The position numbers and the translations under genes were made by a program. The notes beneath the pieces are model-generated. The model was not told the origin of the DNA. It did no database searches and saw only the letters and a list, made by a program, of their open reading frames with translations. A stretch of 64,000 nucleotides of DNA. Source: Paludibacteraceae bacterium. Its GTDB lineage: Bacteria > Bacteroidota > Bacteroidia > Bacteroidales > Paludibacteraceae. The stretch is taken from NCBI GenBank assembly GCA_905235225.1, contig CAJOKE010000005.1, positions 1 to 64,000 of the forward strand. Reading direction: 5' to 3'. Shown here one piece after another: positions 1 to 6,718 of this stretch. Every line of letters starts with the position of its first letter. The stretch's first letter is position 1.

Positions 1-48
1 AAACGCAAAATTAGGATACCAAGCAGAACATTTTAACACCATAACATT

Positions 49-564
49 ATGAATATCTTAATTCTTCAGGGCTCGCCGAGAGCCAAAGGTAACACCGCTT
101 GGATGGTGGAAGAGTACAAGAACGCAGCAGAGGCTGCAGGTCACAAAGTAACCATCGTCAATGTGGGACACAAGCACATCGCCGGCTGTCTGGCATGCGA
201 ATACTGCCACGGCAAGGGCAACGGTGCCTGCATCCAGAAAGACGACATGCAGGAACTCTATCCGCTCATGGCGGAAGCGGAAGTGCTGGTTCTCGCTGCG
301 CCGATCTATTATTTCACGCTCTGCACACAGATTCAGGCTGCTATCCAGCGTATGTACTGCGTCAATGCACCGGCTAAAGTAAAGAAGATGGCACTGCTCG
401 TTTCGTCTTATTCGCCGGGCGTGTATGACGGAGCCAAAGCTGAGTTCCGTGACATCTGCAACTACTGGCACGCTGAGAACATGGGCGTCGTAACCGCCAA
501 GATTGACGAGCAGATGACCGACGCCACCAAACAGAAGATCGTTGATTTGGTTGCCAGACTATGA
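49..564 (+). CDS. Flavodoxin-fold NAD(P)H-dependent oxidoreductase (iron-sulfur flavoprotein-like)
   Basis: 171 residues with the flavodoxin-like/NADPH-dependent FMN reductase layout. It starts with a beta strand and phosphate-binding loop (GSPRAKGNTAWM, residues 8-19), and a second flavin loop (APIYYF) lies near residue 85. Cysteines at 47, 50, 53 and 61 (C-x2-C-x2-C-x7-C) resemble the compact 4Fe-4S motif of iron-sulfur flavoproteins, so a cytosolic electron-transfer or quinone/FMN reductase role is likely; the substrate is unknown. The ATG at 49 is the only sensible start and no Shine-Dalgarno is visible, as is usual in Bacteroidota. The stop overlaps the start of the next gene by 4 bp, so the two are probably cotranscribed. 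Confidence 0.85.
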   Translation: MNILILQGSPRAKGNTAWMVEEYKNAAEAAGHKVTIVNVGHKHIAGCLACEYCHGKGNGACIQKDDMQELYPLMAEAEVLVLAAPIYYFTLCTQIQAAIQRMYCVNAPAKVKKMALLVSSYSPGVYDGAKAEFRDICNYWHAENMGVVTAKIDEQMTDATKQKIVDLVARL

Positions 565-1682
565 GAACATTCATAACCCTTACACTCGCGGCTGTACTCT
601 TTGCCGCCTGTGCAAAACAAAATGACCAAATGAGTAAATGTGAAAATGATTCGTGGGACAAAGTGTTCCCGCTAAGCGAGAAAGTAAGTCACAAAAAGGT
701 TTCCTTCCAAAACCAGTACGGTCTCACGCTGGTTGGCGATTTATACCAGCCAAAGGGACTAAGTGACCAAGTACCGAGTACCAAATACGCGGCTATCGCC
801 GTATCCGGTCCGTTCGGAGCTACGAAAGAGCAGAGTTCGGGGCTGTATGCGATGAAGATGGCGGAGCGCGGATTTATTGCGCTGGCTTTTGACCCGTCCT
901 ATACAGGCGAGAGTTCGGGCGAACCGCGCAGAACGGCTTCGCCGGACATCAATACCGAGGATTTCATGGCGGCGGTGGATTTCCTGAGCAAACAGGAGAA
1001 CGCGGATGCCGGGCGTATCGGTATCATCGGTATCTGCGGGTGGGGTGGCATAGCACTCAATGCGGCGGCTGCCGACCCGCGTATCAAGGCTACTGTGGCT
1101 TCGACGATGTATGACATGACGCGCGTCAGCGGTAACGGTTATTATGACTCCGCCGACTCCGAACAAGCGCGTCACGAAGCGCGTCAAGCCCTTGCTGCAC
1201 AGCGTCTGGCGGATCCCGCAGCCATGGCAGGCGGTGTCGTTGACCCGCTGCCGGACGATGCACCACAGTTCGTCAAGGACTACCACGATTACTACAAGAC
1301 CGCCCGCGGTTACCACGTCCGTTCCGGCAACTCCAATGACGGCTGGCGTGTCATCGGCACGCAGGCGTTCGCCAACAGCCGGTTTCTCTATTACATCAAC
1401 GAGATCCGTTCGGCGGTGCTCGTCATGCACGGCGAGAAAGCCCACAGCCGTTATTTCGGCGAGGCGGCATACCACTACATGGTGGACGGCAAGGCGGAGG
1501 GGTACAAGAGTGTCGTGGCTCCTAATCCCTGCCCGGAGAACAAAGAGCTGCTGATCATTCCCGGTGCCTCGCATTGCGACCTCTACGACGGCGGTTTCAC
1601 CGGCTCTGCCGGTACCGGCGAACCCAAGAACCTTATCCCCTGGGACAAGTTAGCCGGGTTCTTCAACAAGAATCTGCAATAA
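561..1682 (+). CDS. Alpha/beta-hydrolase lipoprotein (dienelactone-hydrolase-like)
   Basis: 373 residues. The N-terminus is a lipoprotein signal (hydrophobic run, then LFAAC with the lipidated Cys at 17), so the protein is probably anchored in the periplasm or outer membrane. The body is an alpha/beta hydrolase: an oxyanion region (VSGPFGATKEQ), a nucleophile elbow GICGWGG with Cys at 159 rather than Ser, and a late GASHCDLYD that supplies the His. A Cys nucleophile recalls dienelactone hydrolases, but the length and long cap fit the broader YcjY/X-Pro-peptidase-like hydrolases. The substrate cannot be read from sequence. ATGA overlap with the flavoprotein upstream; a strong terminator follows. 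Confidence 0.85.
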   Translation: MRTFITLTLAAVLFAACAKQNDQMSKCENDSWDKVFPLSEKVSHKKVSFQNQYGLTLVGDLYQPKGLSDQVPSTKYAAIAVSGPFGATKEQSSGLYAMKMAERGFIALAFDPSYTGESSGEPRRTASPDINTEDFMAAVDFLSKQENADAGRIGIIGICGWGGIALNAAAADPRIKATVASTMYDMTRVSGNGYYDSADSEQARHEARQALAAQRLADPAAMAGGVVDPLPDDAPQFVKDYHDYYKTARGYHVRSGNSNDGWRVIGTQAFANSRFLYYINEIRSAVLVMHGEKAHSRYFGEAAYHYMVDGKAEGYKSVVAPNPCPENKELLIIPGASHCDLYDGGFTGSAGTGEPKNLIPWDKLAGFFNKNLQ

Positions 1683-1706
1683 CGCCCGACAACCCATTGA
1701 CTAAAG

Positions 1707-1742
1707 AATCCTGCATACATCTGCGTATGTGGGATTTTTTTA
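1707..1742 (+). terminator. Rho-independent terminator after the hydrolase gene
   Basis: A 12-bp stem (AATCCTGCATAC paired with GTATGTGGGATT, two G-U pairs) closes a short loop and is followed directly by a run of T. It ends the two-gene unit 49-1682. Confidence 0.8.
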
Positions 1743-1761
1743 TGATTTTTGCCTCAAATCC

Positions 1762-1792
1762 TTGCATATGCCAAAAAAAAGCAGTACCTTTG
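1762..1792 (+). promoter_or_regulatory. Bacteroidetes-type promoter for the small antitoxin-like gene
   Basis: TTG at 1762-1764, a 20-bp spacer, then TACCTTTG at 1785-1792. This matches the -33/-7 consensus of the Bacteroidetes primary sigma factor. The predicted transcript starts about 25 nt before the ATG at 1824. Confidence 0.65.
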
Positions 1793-1823
1793 CAGCCGAA
1801 AGTTGCAAAGACTATATATAATT

Positions 1824-1979
1824 ATGGATGATTACCGTTTCATAAACATCAATCAGGAACCGACCGAAGAACAATTAGCTCAATTGATGCACGAGGTCGC
1901 AGAGGAAGCCAAAGAGCGTTGGGAGAAAACCCGCGCTGCCTATTTTGCAGAAATCAAGCAAATGGCGCAAACTCTATGA
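1824..1979 (+). CDS. Small acidic/helical protein, probable partner (antitoxin) of a zeta-type toxin
   Basis: 51 residues, highly charged and predicted helical, with no recognised domain. The ATG at 1824 is preferred over upstream starts because it lies about 25 nt after a good promoter. Its stop (TGA 1977-1979) overlaps the ATG of the following zeta-toxin remnant. In Bacteroidetes, small helical ORFs directly upstream of a 'zeta toxin family' gene are common and are thought to be its antitoxin; the function here is inferred from that context only. The toxin gene is destroyed, so this gene may be a relic. Confidence 0.6.
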   Translation: MDDYRFININQEPTEEQLAQLMHEVAEEAKERWEKTRAAYFAEIKQMAQTL

Positions 1980-2138
1980 GAAAACCTGTCCTAATTGTTA
2001 TAGCAGGTCCGAATGGTTCGGTTCGGCGACCAGAACGCCCAACTGCTATTTCGTACAACGGATGGTAAGTTTGCAAAACAATATGTTGATTCACTTCCTG
2101 AATGGACGGAAACGATAACAGATAATTTGAAACAATAA
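1976..2138 (+). pseudogene. Zeta-toxin family kinase remnant with internal deletion
   Basis: The start reads MRKPVLIVIAGPNGS, the N-terminus and first half of the Walker A loop (AGPNGSGKST) of zeta-toxin/UDP-N-acetylglucosamine-kinase-like proteins. After 2020 that frame leaves the family. From 2022 a different frame gives FGDQNAQLLFRTTDGKFAKQ, then a short tail to a TAA at 2136-2138, which looks like the family's C-terminus. So roughly the middle four-fifths of the gene, including the GKST and catalytic residues, is gone. The join falls in a GGTTCGGTTCGG direct repeat, suggesting deletion by short homology. It cannot make an active toxin. Confidence 0.7.
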
Positions 2139-2185
2139 AATCATTAAAACCGATGAGGCGATGGAATATAACCGCCACAAATTTA

Positions 2186-2572
2186 ATGAAAAAGACAATC
2201 AAAATTTTTATGATGTTTGCACTGGTAGTAAGTGCTATCATGCTAGGAAGCTGTTCAAAAGAAACAAACAGTCCAGACAACAGTGCGCTCAAAAACACAA
2301 CATGGAAGGCAACAGTCATGGATCACGAAGCTATGTTCAAGTTTGCAGCCACTACACTCTCTCTAATAGAGAAAGATCTTACTACCGGTCAAACGGCCAC
2401 ACTGAACGCTAATTACACCTTTGATGGCACTACCGTAAACATGACTTTTACCAGTTTTTCAGGTTTCCAAGCAGGCATTACTCTGGAGCAAATTAATGCC
2501 GTACAACCAAGAACGGCTACTATCAACGGAAACCAATTGACTTACATTAATGTAGTTTATACCAAACAATGA
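2186..2572 (+). CDS. Small lipoprotein, first of a tandem pair
   Basis: 128 residues from the ATG at 2186. That start gives a clean lipoprotein signal (MKKTIKIF, hydrophobic run, LGSC with Cys 23), whereas the in-frame start at 2153 adds a polar extension in front of it. The mature part is a short beta-rich domain beginning ALKNTTWKATV and ending in GNQLTYINVVYTKQ. The next gene has the same beginning (SHTTWKCVT) and end (GNRFTYGGHVFVKQ), so the two are diverged tandem duplicates. They resemble the many small Bacteroidales lipocalin-like or 'TTW' lipoproteins of unknown function. ATGA overlap with the next gene. Confidence 0.75.
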   Translation: MKKTIKIFMMFALVVSAIMLGSCSKETNSPDNSALKNTTWKATVMDHEAMFKFAATTLSLIEKDLTTGQTATLNANYTFDGTTVNMTFTSFSGFQAGITLEQINAVQPRTATINGNQLTYINVVYTKQ

Positions 2573-2940
2573 AACAGTTCAGATTATTCATAGCAGTATT
2601 ATTGGCTGCTATTCTTGTCGGCTGTACCGAGAAATCTTCAACCACGACTACAGTTGATTATGGGACCAATAAGGGCATCAGTCATACCACATGGAAATGT
2701 GTAACAGGCAGCAATACGCTGACTTTTATATTTACTTCCGAAAGTCAGTTCCAGTTTACAGATGAGTACCAATATAACGGCAAGCCGATGGCATTGGTCG
2801 CTCATGGTTCATACAACTATAATAATACCACGTTGAAACTGACATTTACCGATTCAACCGGCGACATGCCCGGTAATCAGACCTGTACTGTCAGTGGTAA
2901 TCGGTTCACATATGGCGGACATGTTTTTGTGAAGCAATAA
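2569..2940 (+). CDS. Small lipoprotein, second of a tandem pair
   Basis: 123 residues with a lipoprotein signal (LVGC, Cys 19) followed by a Ser/Thr linker and a beta-rich domain parallel to that of the preceding gene. Shared landmarks are TTW near the start of the mature domain, a central F/Y-rich strand, and a GNxxTYxxxVxxKQ terminus. Translationally coupled to its paralogue by ATGA. Probably an outer-membrane or periplasmic protein; no enzymatic residues are recognisable. Confidence 0.75.
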   Translation: MKQFRLFIAVLLAAILVGCTEKSSTTTTVDYGTNKGISHTTWKCVTGSNTLTFIFTSESQFQFTDEYQYNGKPMALVAHGSYNYNNTTLKLTFTDSTGDMPGNQTCTVSGNRFTYGGHVFVKQ

Positions 2941-2944
2941 GAGC

Positions 2945-3211
2945 ATGACGTTGCAAACCAATACTATGAAAGCAAAATTTATCATTTTTGCCGGTGCGTG
3001 CAATATGGGTGTGGTGGAATGGCCGCAAGGCAAACCTGCCGTTGCGCTGACCCCCGGCACGGTGATTGCTATTCCCGAGGGCGTCAAACACTGGCACGGT
3101 GCTGCTGCGGACACTTGGATGCAGCACCTCGCTATCCATACGCAAGAGCAACCGGGGGCTACGAACGAATGGCTCGAACCTGTGAGCGAAAAACAATATT
3201 CTTTCAAATAA
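2945..3211 (+). pseudogene. Truncated cupin-domain protein
   Basis: From about residue 30 the product matches the C-terminal half of small single-domain cupins (GKPAVALTPGTVIAIPEGVK, then HWHGAA, then NEWLEPV near the end). A complete cupin of this family is about 130-150 residues and carries a metal-binding HxH...E motif before this part. That half is absent here, replaced by about 28 unrelated residues after the ATG at 2945 (or 2969). The second-motif His residues remain, but the metal site cannot be complete. Most likely a 5'-truncated remnant that happens to retain an open frame. Confidence 0.65.
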
Positions 3212-3219
3212 CCTGACAT

Positions 3220-4299
3220 ATGGAAGCACAGACAAGGGAACGCATAGGGCGGATTATCGCCAACGGCAAGAAAGTAGTTATTCTGTCTCATATTTCGCCG
3301 GATGGTGACGCATTAGGCAGCAGTTTAGGCATGCGACACGTCATTGCTTGTCAAAGCGACAAGGAAGTGCATGTGATTGTGCCGAATAGTTTTCCTGATT
3401 TTTTAGGATGGCTTCCGGGTGCGTCCGATATTGTGATTTATGAAAAAGACAGTGCGAAAGCGGAGGCACTGCTTAATGAGGCGGACACGGTTATCTGCAC
3501 CGATTTCAACGAGCCAAAGCGTATCGGAGCGTTGGGGCAAAAGATGTCAGATGTCATTGCGGAAAAAGATGAATCAATACAAGTACTGATTATTGACCAT
3601 CACATAATGCCTCAAACGAGCAGTTTGCCGGAACAGGACAATATTGTCAAAATCATAAACTCCGACAGCCCAAGCGCAAGCCAATTAGTGTATGAAGCGT
3701 TAGTCGGAGATGGCGGAAACATACCATACGGCAAGGATTTTGCGACATGTATTTACACGGGAATGATGACAGATACAGGCAATTTTTCCTTTAACTCCAA
3801 CCATCCGGAGATGTATCGGATAGTAGGAGAACTTGTGGCTGCAGGTATAGACAAGGACGCTATTTATAATCGTGTATTCAATTCATGGTCTGAAGGCAGA
3901 ATGCGTTTGGTCGGCTATTGTCTGAACAACAAAATGCGTGTATTTGAGGAACACCACACTGCACTTATCTATCTGAGCGGCAAAGAATTATACCGTTTCA
4001 ACTTCAAATCAGGCGATGCGGAGGGGATTGTGAACATGCCCCTGTCCATAAAGGATGTCTATTACTCCTGTTTCATGCGGGAAGACAAAGTGACAGAAGC
4101 GGAGAAGGTCTTTGCGAACGGGAGCAAGAAAAAAATCAAGATATCGATGCGCAGTCAAGGTGACCGTCCCGTAAATATATTCTGCCACGACATTTTCAAC
4201 GGAGGCGGTCATAAGAATGCCTCGGGCGGCGAATATTACGGTCCGTTAGAGGAAGCCGTCAAGTTGTTTATTGACAACTATGCGAAATACTTCAAGTGA
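3220..4299 (+). CDS. DHH-family phosphoesterase (NrnA-like oligoribonuclease/pAp phosphatase)
   Basis: 359 residues, the usual size for bacterial NrnA-type proteins. The DHH domain shows the metal motifs HISPDGDALGSSLG (residues about 24-37), a Cys/Asp pair TVICTDFNEP and the signature DHHI. The DHHA1 domain ends in GGGHKNASGGEY. Known members degrade nanoRNA and dephosphorylate 3'-phosphoadenosine 5'-phosphate in the cytosol. It starts 8 bp after the cupin remnant and its 3' end abuts the convergent TPM gene with a 4-bp gap. Confidence 0.9.
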   Translation: MEAQTRERIGRIIANGKKVVILSHISPDGDALGSSLGMRHVIACQSDKEVHVIVPNSFPDFLGWLPGASDIVIYEKDSAKAEALLNEADTVICTDFNEPKRIGALGQKMSDVIAEKDESIQVLIIDHHIMPQTSSLPEQDNIVKIINSDSPSASQLVYEALVGDGGNIPYGKDFATCIYTGMMTDTGNFSFNSNHPEMYRIVGELVAAGIDKDAIYNRVFNSWSEGRMRLVGYCLNNKMRVFEEHHTALIYLSGKELYRFNFKSGDAEGIVNMPLSIKDVYYSCFMREDKVTEAEKVFANGSKKKIKISMRSQGDRPVNIFCHDIFNGGGHKNASGGEYYGPLEEAVKLFIDNYAKYFK

Positions 4300-4303
4300 T
4301 TGA

Positions 4304-5383
4304 TTACCAGCTGCCTCCGGCACCGCCACCTGATGTAGAACCTCCACCCCAGGAGCTGCCGGACGAGGAACTCCCGGAATAGCCGCCAGATGAACTGCCG
4401 GACGAACCGCCGGACGAACCGCCGGACGAACCGCCGAATTCGAAAAACGGGATATGTGGTTTAACCTCCGTATAACCACATTTGGAACAGTGCCAAGTAT
4501 CGGTTATCTTTTGGGGGGTTAAATCAAGTTTTTGTTTTTCGGTTTTGATAATTTTGTATCTTTGCCTGCCACATTTGGGACAACGGAATCGTTTGGCGCG
4601 CCACCAGAACCATATCGTAGCAGGAATAATAGGCGGGAACAGAAAACACATGCACACAAGTTTTAACAAACATCCGCTACGTTGGTATGACTCGTCCTCG
4701 AGACTTTGTGCTTTACGTTGTACAAGTACCATCAGCAGAAAAGGCAACAGGAAGAGAAAAACGAGGACGGTTATCATTCCCCATTCAGTAGGTGTAATAT
4801 CATCATCGGATGCGTCAGCAAACTTGCCGCGATTGGTAGAAGATGTCATATTGAGCAACTCCCCGGGTGCCTCTCCGTCTGTACAAATGGCATAAATCTT
4901 TGTTGCACCGGCACAAAGCCCGCCACCGTAGTCCCCCTCTTTGAAAAGCGGAATCATATATTCCTCAATCACCTTTTTGCATTTGGCGTCAGTCATAACG
5001 CCCTCAATGCCGCTGCCGGTATTGATATACACTTTTCTGGATGCGAGCGCAAAAGTAATGAGCAGTCCCGTATTTTTGCCCGCTTTGCCTATTCCCCACC
5101 GCTGAAACAATTCATAGCCGAAGTCAAACGGCTCATAGTCCCCGATACTTTCTATGGCAACGACAGCCATCTCCACTCCTGTAGCATTTTCAAGCAGAAG
5201 GCAGCACTTATTAAGGTATTCCACATCATCGGCAGAAAGAATCGAATCAGGGTTAGATACATAACAATTCTGCCCGAAGCGTTTCGGGTCAGGTACAGTG
5301 GCCGGCTGATAAACAGCGGCACACAGCTGTGCAGTCATCAAGAAACAACAGCCGACCAAAAGGATTTTCCGAAGTGTTATCAT
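4304..5383 (-). CDS. TPM-domain membrane protein with zinc ribbon and Gly/Ser-rich tail
   Basis: 359 residues. Order: signal peptide (about 1-23), TPM/YgcG-like domain (about 40-165, with DNTG-type core seen as KAGKNTGLLITFA and a GSGIEGVMTD loop), a charged linker, two transmembrane stretches (about 195-220 and 240-262), a zinc ribbon (CPKCG...CSKCG), and a C-terminal tail of almost only Gly and Ser that ends GGAGGSW. TPM proteins occur in membrane or photosystem maintenance and are often annotated as putative phosphatases; the role in Bacteroidota is unknown. The Ser/Gly tail is partly encoded by a perfect 12-bp repeat. Confidence 0.8.
   Translation of the reverse strand: MITLRKILLVGCCFLMTAQLCAAVYQPATVPDPKRFGQNCYVSNPDSILSADDVEYLNKCCLLLENATGVEMAVVAIESIGDYEPFDFGYELFQRWGIGKAGKNTGLLITFALASRKVYINTGSGIEGVMTDAKCKKVIEEYMIPLFKEGDYGGGLCAGATKIYAICTDGEAPGELLNMTSSTNRGKFADASDDDITPTEWGMITVLVFLFLLPFLLMVLVQRKAQSLEDESYQRSGCLLKLVCMCFLFPPIIPATIWFWWRAKRFRCPKCGRQRYKIIKTEKQKLDLTPQKITDTWHCSKCGYTEVKPHIPFFEFGGSSGGSSGGSSGSSSGGYSGSSSSGSSWGGGSTSGGGAGGSW
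4401..4436. repeat. Perfect 12-bp tandem repeat (3 copies) inside the TPM gene
   Basis: Three exact copies of GACGAACCGCCG, encoding Gly-Gly-Ser-Ser units of the C-terminal tail on the minus strand. Copy-number change would keep frame and vary tail length. Confidence 0.9.
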
Positions 5384-5407
5384 AGTGTTTACGATTTGAA
5401 CAAAAAA

Positions 5408-5954
5408 TTATATTTTCAAATTAAGTCCGAAGAACCACGACCTTGGAATGGCAGGTCCATAGACATAGCGGGAAGGGATTCCGACCATTGGAAAGGCTCG
5501 ATATAGCGGCTGTATTGGTAAGAGTACCCGGCTTGGAAAGTAAGGCGGTGCGGCACAGTTATTTGCGCTTCAAGATTGAGTCCGGCTACATTGACGGCGG
5601 TATTGATGTCAAATGTTCCTTTTTCGGTCAGCATGGTTGTGTGGGTGACGTTGTGAGTGTACTATCCTTGTAAAGCGTCACTTCGCGTTCCACAGTTTGG
5701 TAGCCAACGAAGGAGCAGACCATAGTCTGCTTTCCGAGCGGAAGGTTTTTGAGGAAATAGTGACCTGATTCATCGGTGAGTCCGCCGATGTTTGTTCCCT
5801 TAAGCTGAATGCTTACATATGCGAGGTGTTCGCCGTTGGCACCATCCAACACGTGACTAATGATATGGCTGTCCGTCTCAGCAGCAGAAACGGCAATCGC
5901 GCAAACCAGTCCTAAAAGACAAAGTAAAAACTTACTTCTGCTTCTGTTCTTCAT
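5408..5954 (-). pseudogene. TonB-dependent receptor remnant (internal deletion plus frameshifts)
   Basis: From the ATG at 5954 the minus strand encodes a signal peptide and a carboxypeptidase-D-regulatory-like domain (NIGGLTDESGHYFLKNLP, then FVGYQTVER), as at the N-terminus of Bacteroidetes TonB-linked receptors, up to about 5640. The next frame (stop about 5416) reads like outer beta strands (TFQAGYSYQYSRYIEP). The true C-terminus, GPAIPRSWFFGLNLKI with TAA at 5408-5410, is in yet another frame. A full receptor needs about 700 residues, so about 500 are missing along with the plug. It overlaps the metal-binding protein gene upstream, an arrangement usual for metal-related receptors. Confidence 0.8.
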
Positions 5955-6255
5955 GTTCCTGCCGGATGGGTTGTAAAGAAGCAGGTTTGTTAATAGCCGC
6001 AAACGCCTGTTGGAGTGTGGGAATGTCGGTTTTGTCAGCATCGAATGTGACCACGACTGTTTTAGAATCAAGGTCACATTGAATATCCTTGACACCTTTT
6101 TCAAACGCAATGTTTTTGTAGATTTTGTCTATGCAGCCCTGACAATGCAGATCCACATAGAATGTGACGGTTTGTTTATTGACTTTTGCCCAAGACGGAG
6201 TTATTCCGGCTGACAACACAAACAGAAGAACTAAAATACGAAAAAATTTATTCAT
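5932..6255 (-). CDS. Secreted heavy-metal-associated (HMA) domain protein
   Basis: 107 residues: signal peptide (about 1-23, ending SWA), then one HMA/MerP-like domain with the metal motif HCQGC (about residues 37-41) and the family's alternating beta-alpha pattern. A polar tail rich in Gln and Glu follows. Binds a soft metal such as copper in the periplasm by analogy with MerP/CopZ. Its 3' end overlaps the start of the TonB receptor remnant by 23 bp, so the two once formed a metal-uptake or sensing unit. A good promoter lies upstream. Confidence 0.85.
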   Translation of the reverse strand: MNKFFRILVLLFVLSAGITPSWAKVNKQTVTFYVDLHCQGCIDKIYKNIAFEKGVKDIQCDLDSKTVVVTFDADKTDIPTLQQAFAAINKPASLQPIRQEHEEQKQK

Positions 6256-6292
6256 TTTTTTAAACTCTTACAATTAGAACATTTTAACCGTG

Positions 6293-6323
6293 CAAAGGTA
6301 CAACATTTTATGGAGATGTGCAA
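6293..6323 (-). promoter_or_regulatory. Promoter for the HMA-protein gene
   Basis: Read on the minus strand: TTG (6321-6323), a 20-bp spacer, then TACCTTTG (6293-6300). Exact fit to the Bacteroidetes consensus, about 40 bp before the ATG at 6255. Confidence 0.7.
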
Positions 6324-6394
6324 ATTTAAGTACGAAAAATAATACAATATCCATTTTCTATGACTATAAAAGTAGTTCAATATATCTGAAATAT

Positions 6395-6449
6395 CCTAAT
6401 AATAACCTAATAATAACCTAATAACAGCCTAATAAAATCCTAATATTGA
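6395..6449. repeat. 11-bp tandem repeat, five units
   Basis: Two exact CCTAATAATAA units followed by three decaying ones (CCTAATAACAG, CCTAATAAAAT, CCTAATATTGA), all exactly 11 bp apart. It sits between the divergent HMA-protein and LysM-protein genes and is outside any gene. It is one of five 11-bp-period arrays in the window. Confidence 0.9.
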
Positions 6450-6522
6450 GAGGGGAATAGACACGAAAAAAGAAACCCGATATTATCGGGCGAAACTACC
6501 AAGAAAGAGGCGGCTATCTCAT

Positions 6523-6582
6523 AGCGGCACAACAGACGAAACAAGAGCGGCACAACAAACGAAACAAGAGCGGCACAACAGA
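6523..6582. repeat. 23-bp tandem repeat, about 2.6 copies
   Basis: Two units differing by one base (6523-6545 and 6546-6568, beginning AGCGGCACAACA and ending AACAAG) and a partial third, in the gap between divergent genes at 6256-6718. No hairpin of CRISPR type and no spacers. Confidence 0.85.
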
Positions 6583-6670
6583 TTTGGCGGCAAATCAGGT
6601 TTGCAAGTATAACTTATTTTTCATATATACAAATGGATTTAAGAAAATCCATGGCAATTTTGCGATTTAT

Positions 6671-6701
6671 TTGTGTATTTGGAAAAATTGTAGTATCTTT
6701 G
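6671..6701 (+). promoter_or_regulatory. Promoter for the 6719-19583 gene run
   Basis: TTG 6671-6673, a 20-bp spacer, TATCTTTG 6694-6701. The predicted transcript begins about 10 nt before the ATG at 6719, which is why that start is chosen over an in-frame codon at 6584 that lies upstream of the promoter. Confidence 0.7.
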
Positions 6702-6718
6702 CGCGAAAATATGTGCCT

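Noticed and set aside
759..1574. 271-codon minus-strand open frame
   Set aside because: Antisense to the alpha/beta hydrolase with its lipobox and nucleophile elbow.
4706..5506. 266-codon plus-strand open frame
   Set aside because: Antisense to the TPM-domain gene and the receptor remnant, both of which show recognisable domains.
6584..6718. 45-residue N-terminal extension of the LysM protein
   Set aside because: The extension lies across the promoter at 6671-6701, and the signal sequence begins after the ATG at 6719.
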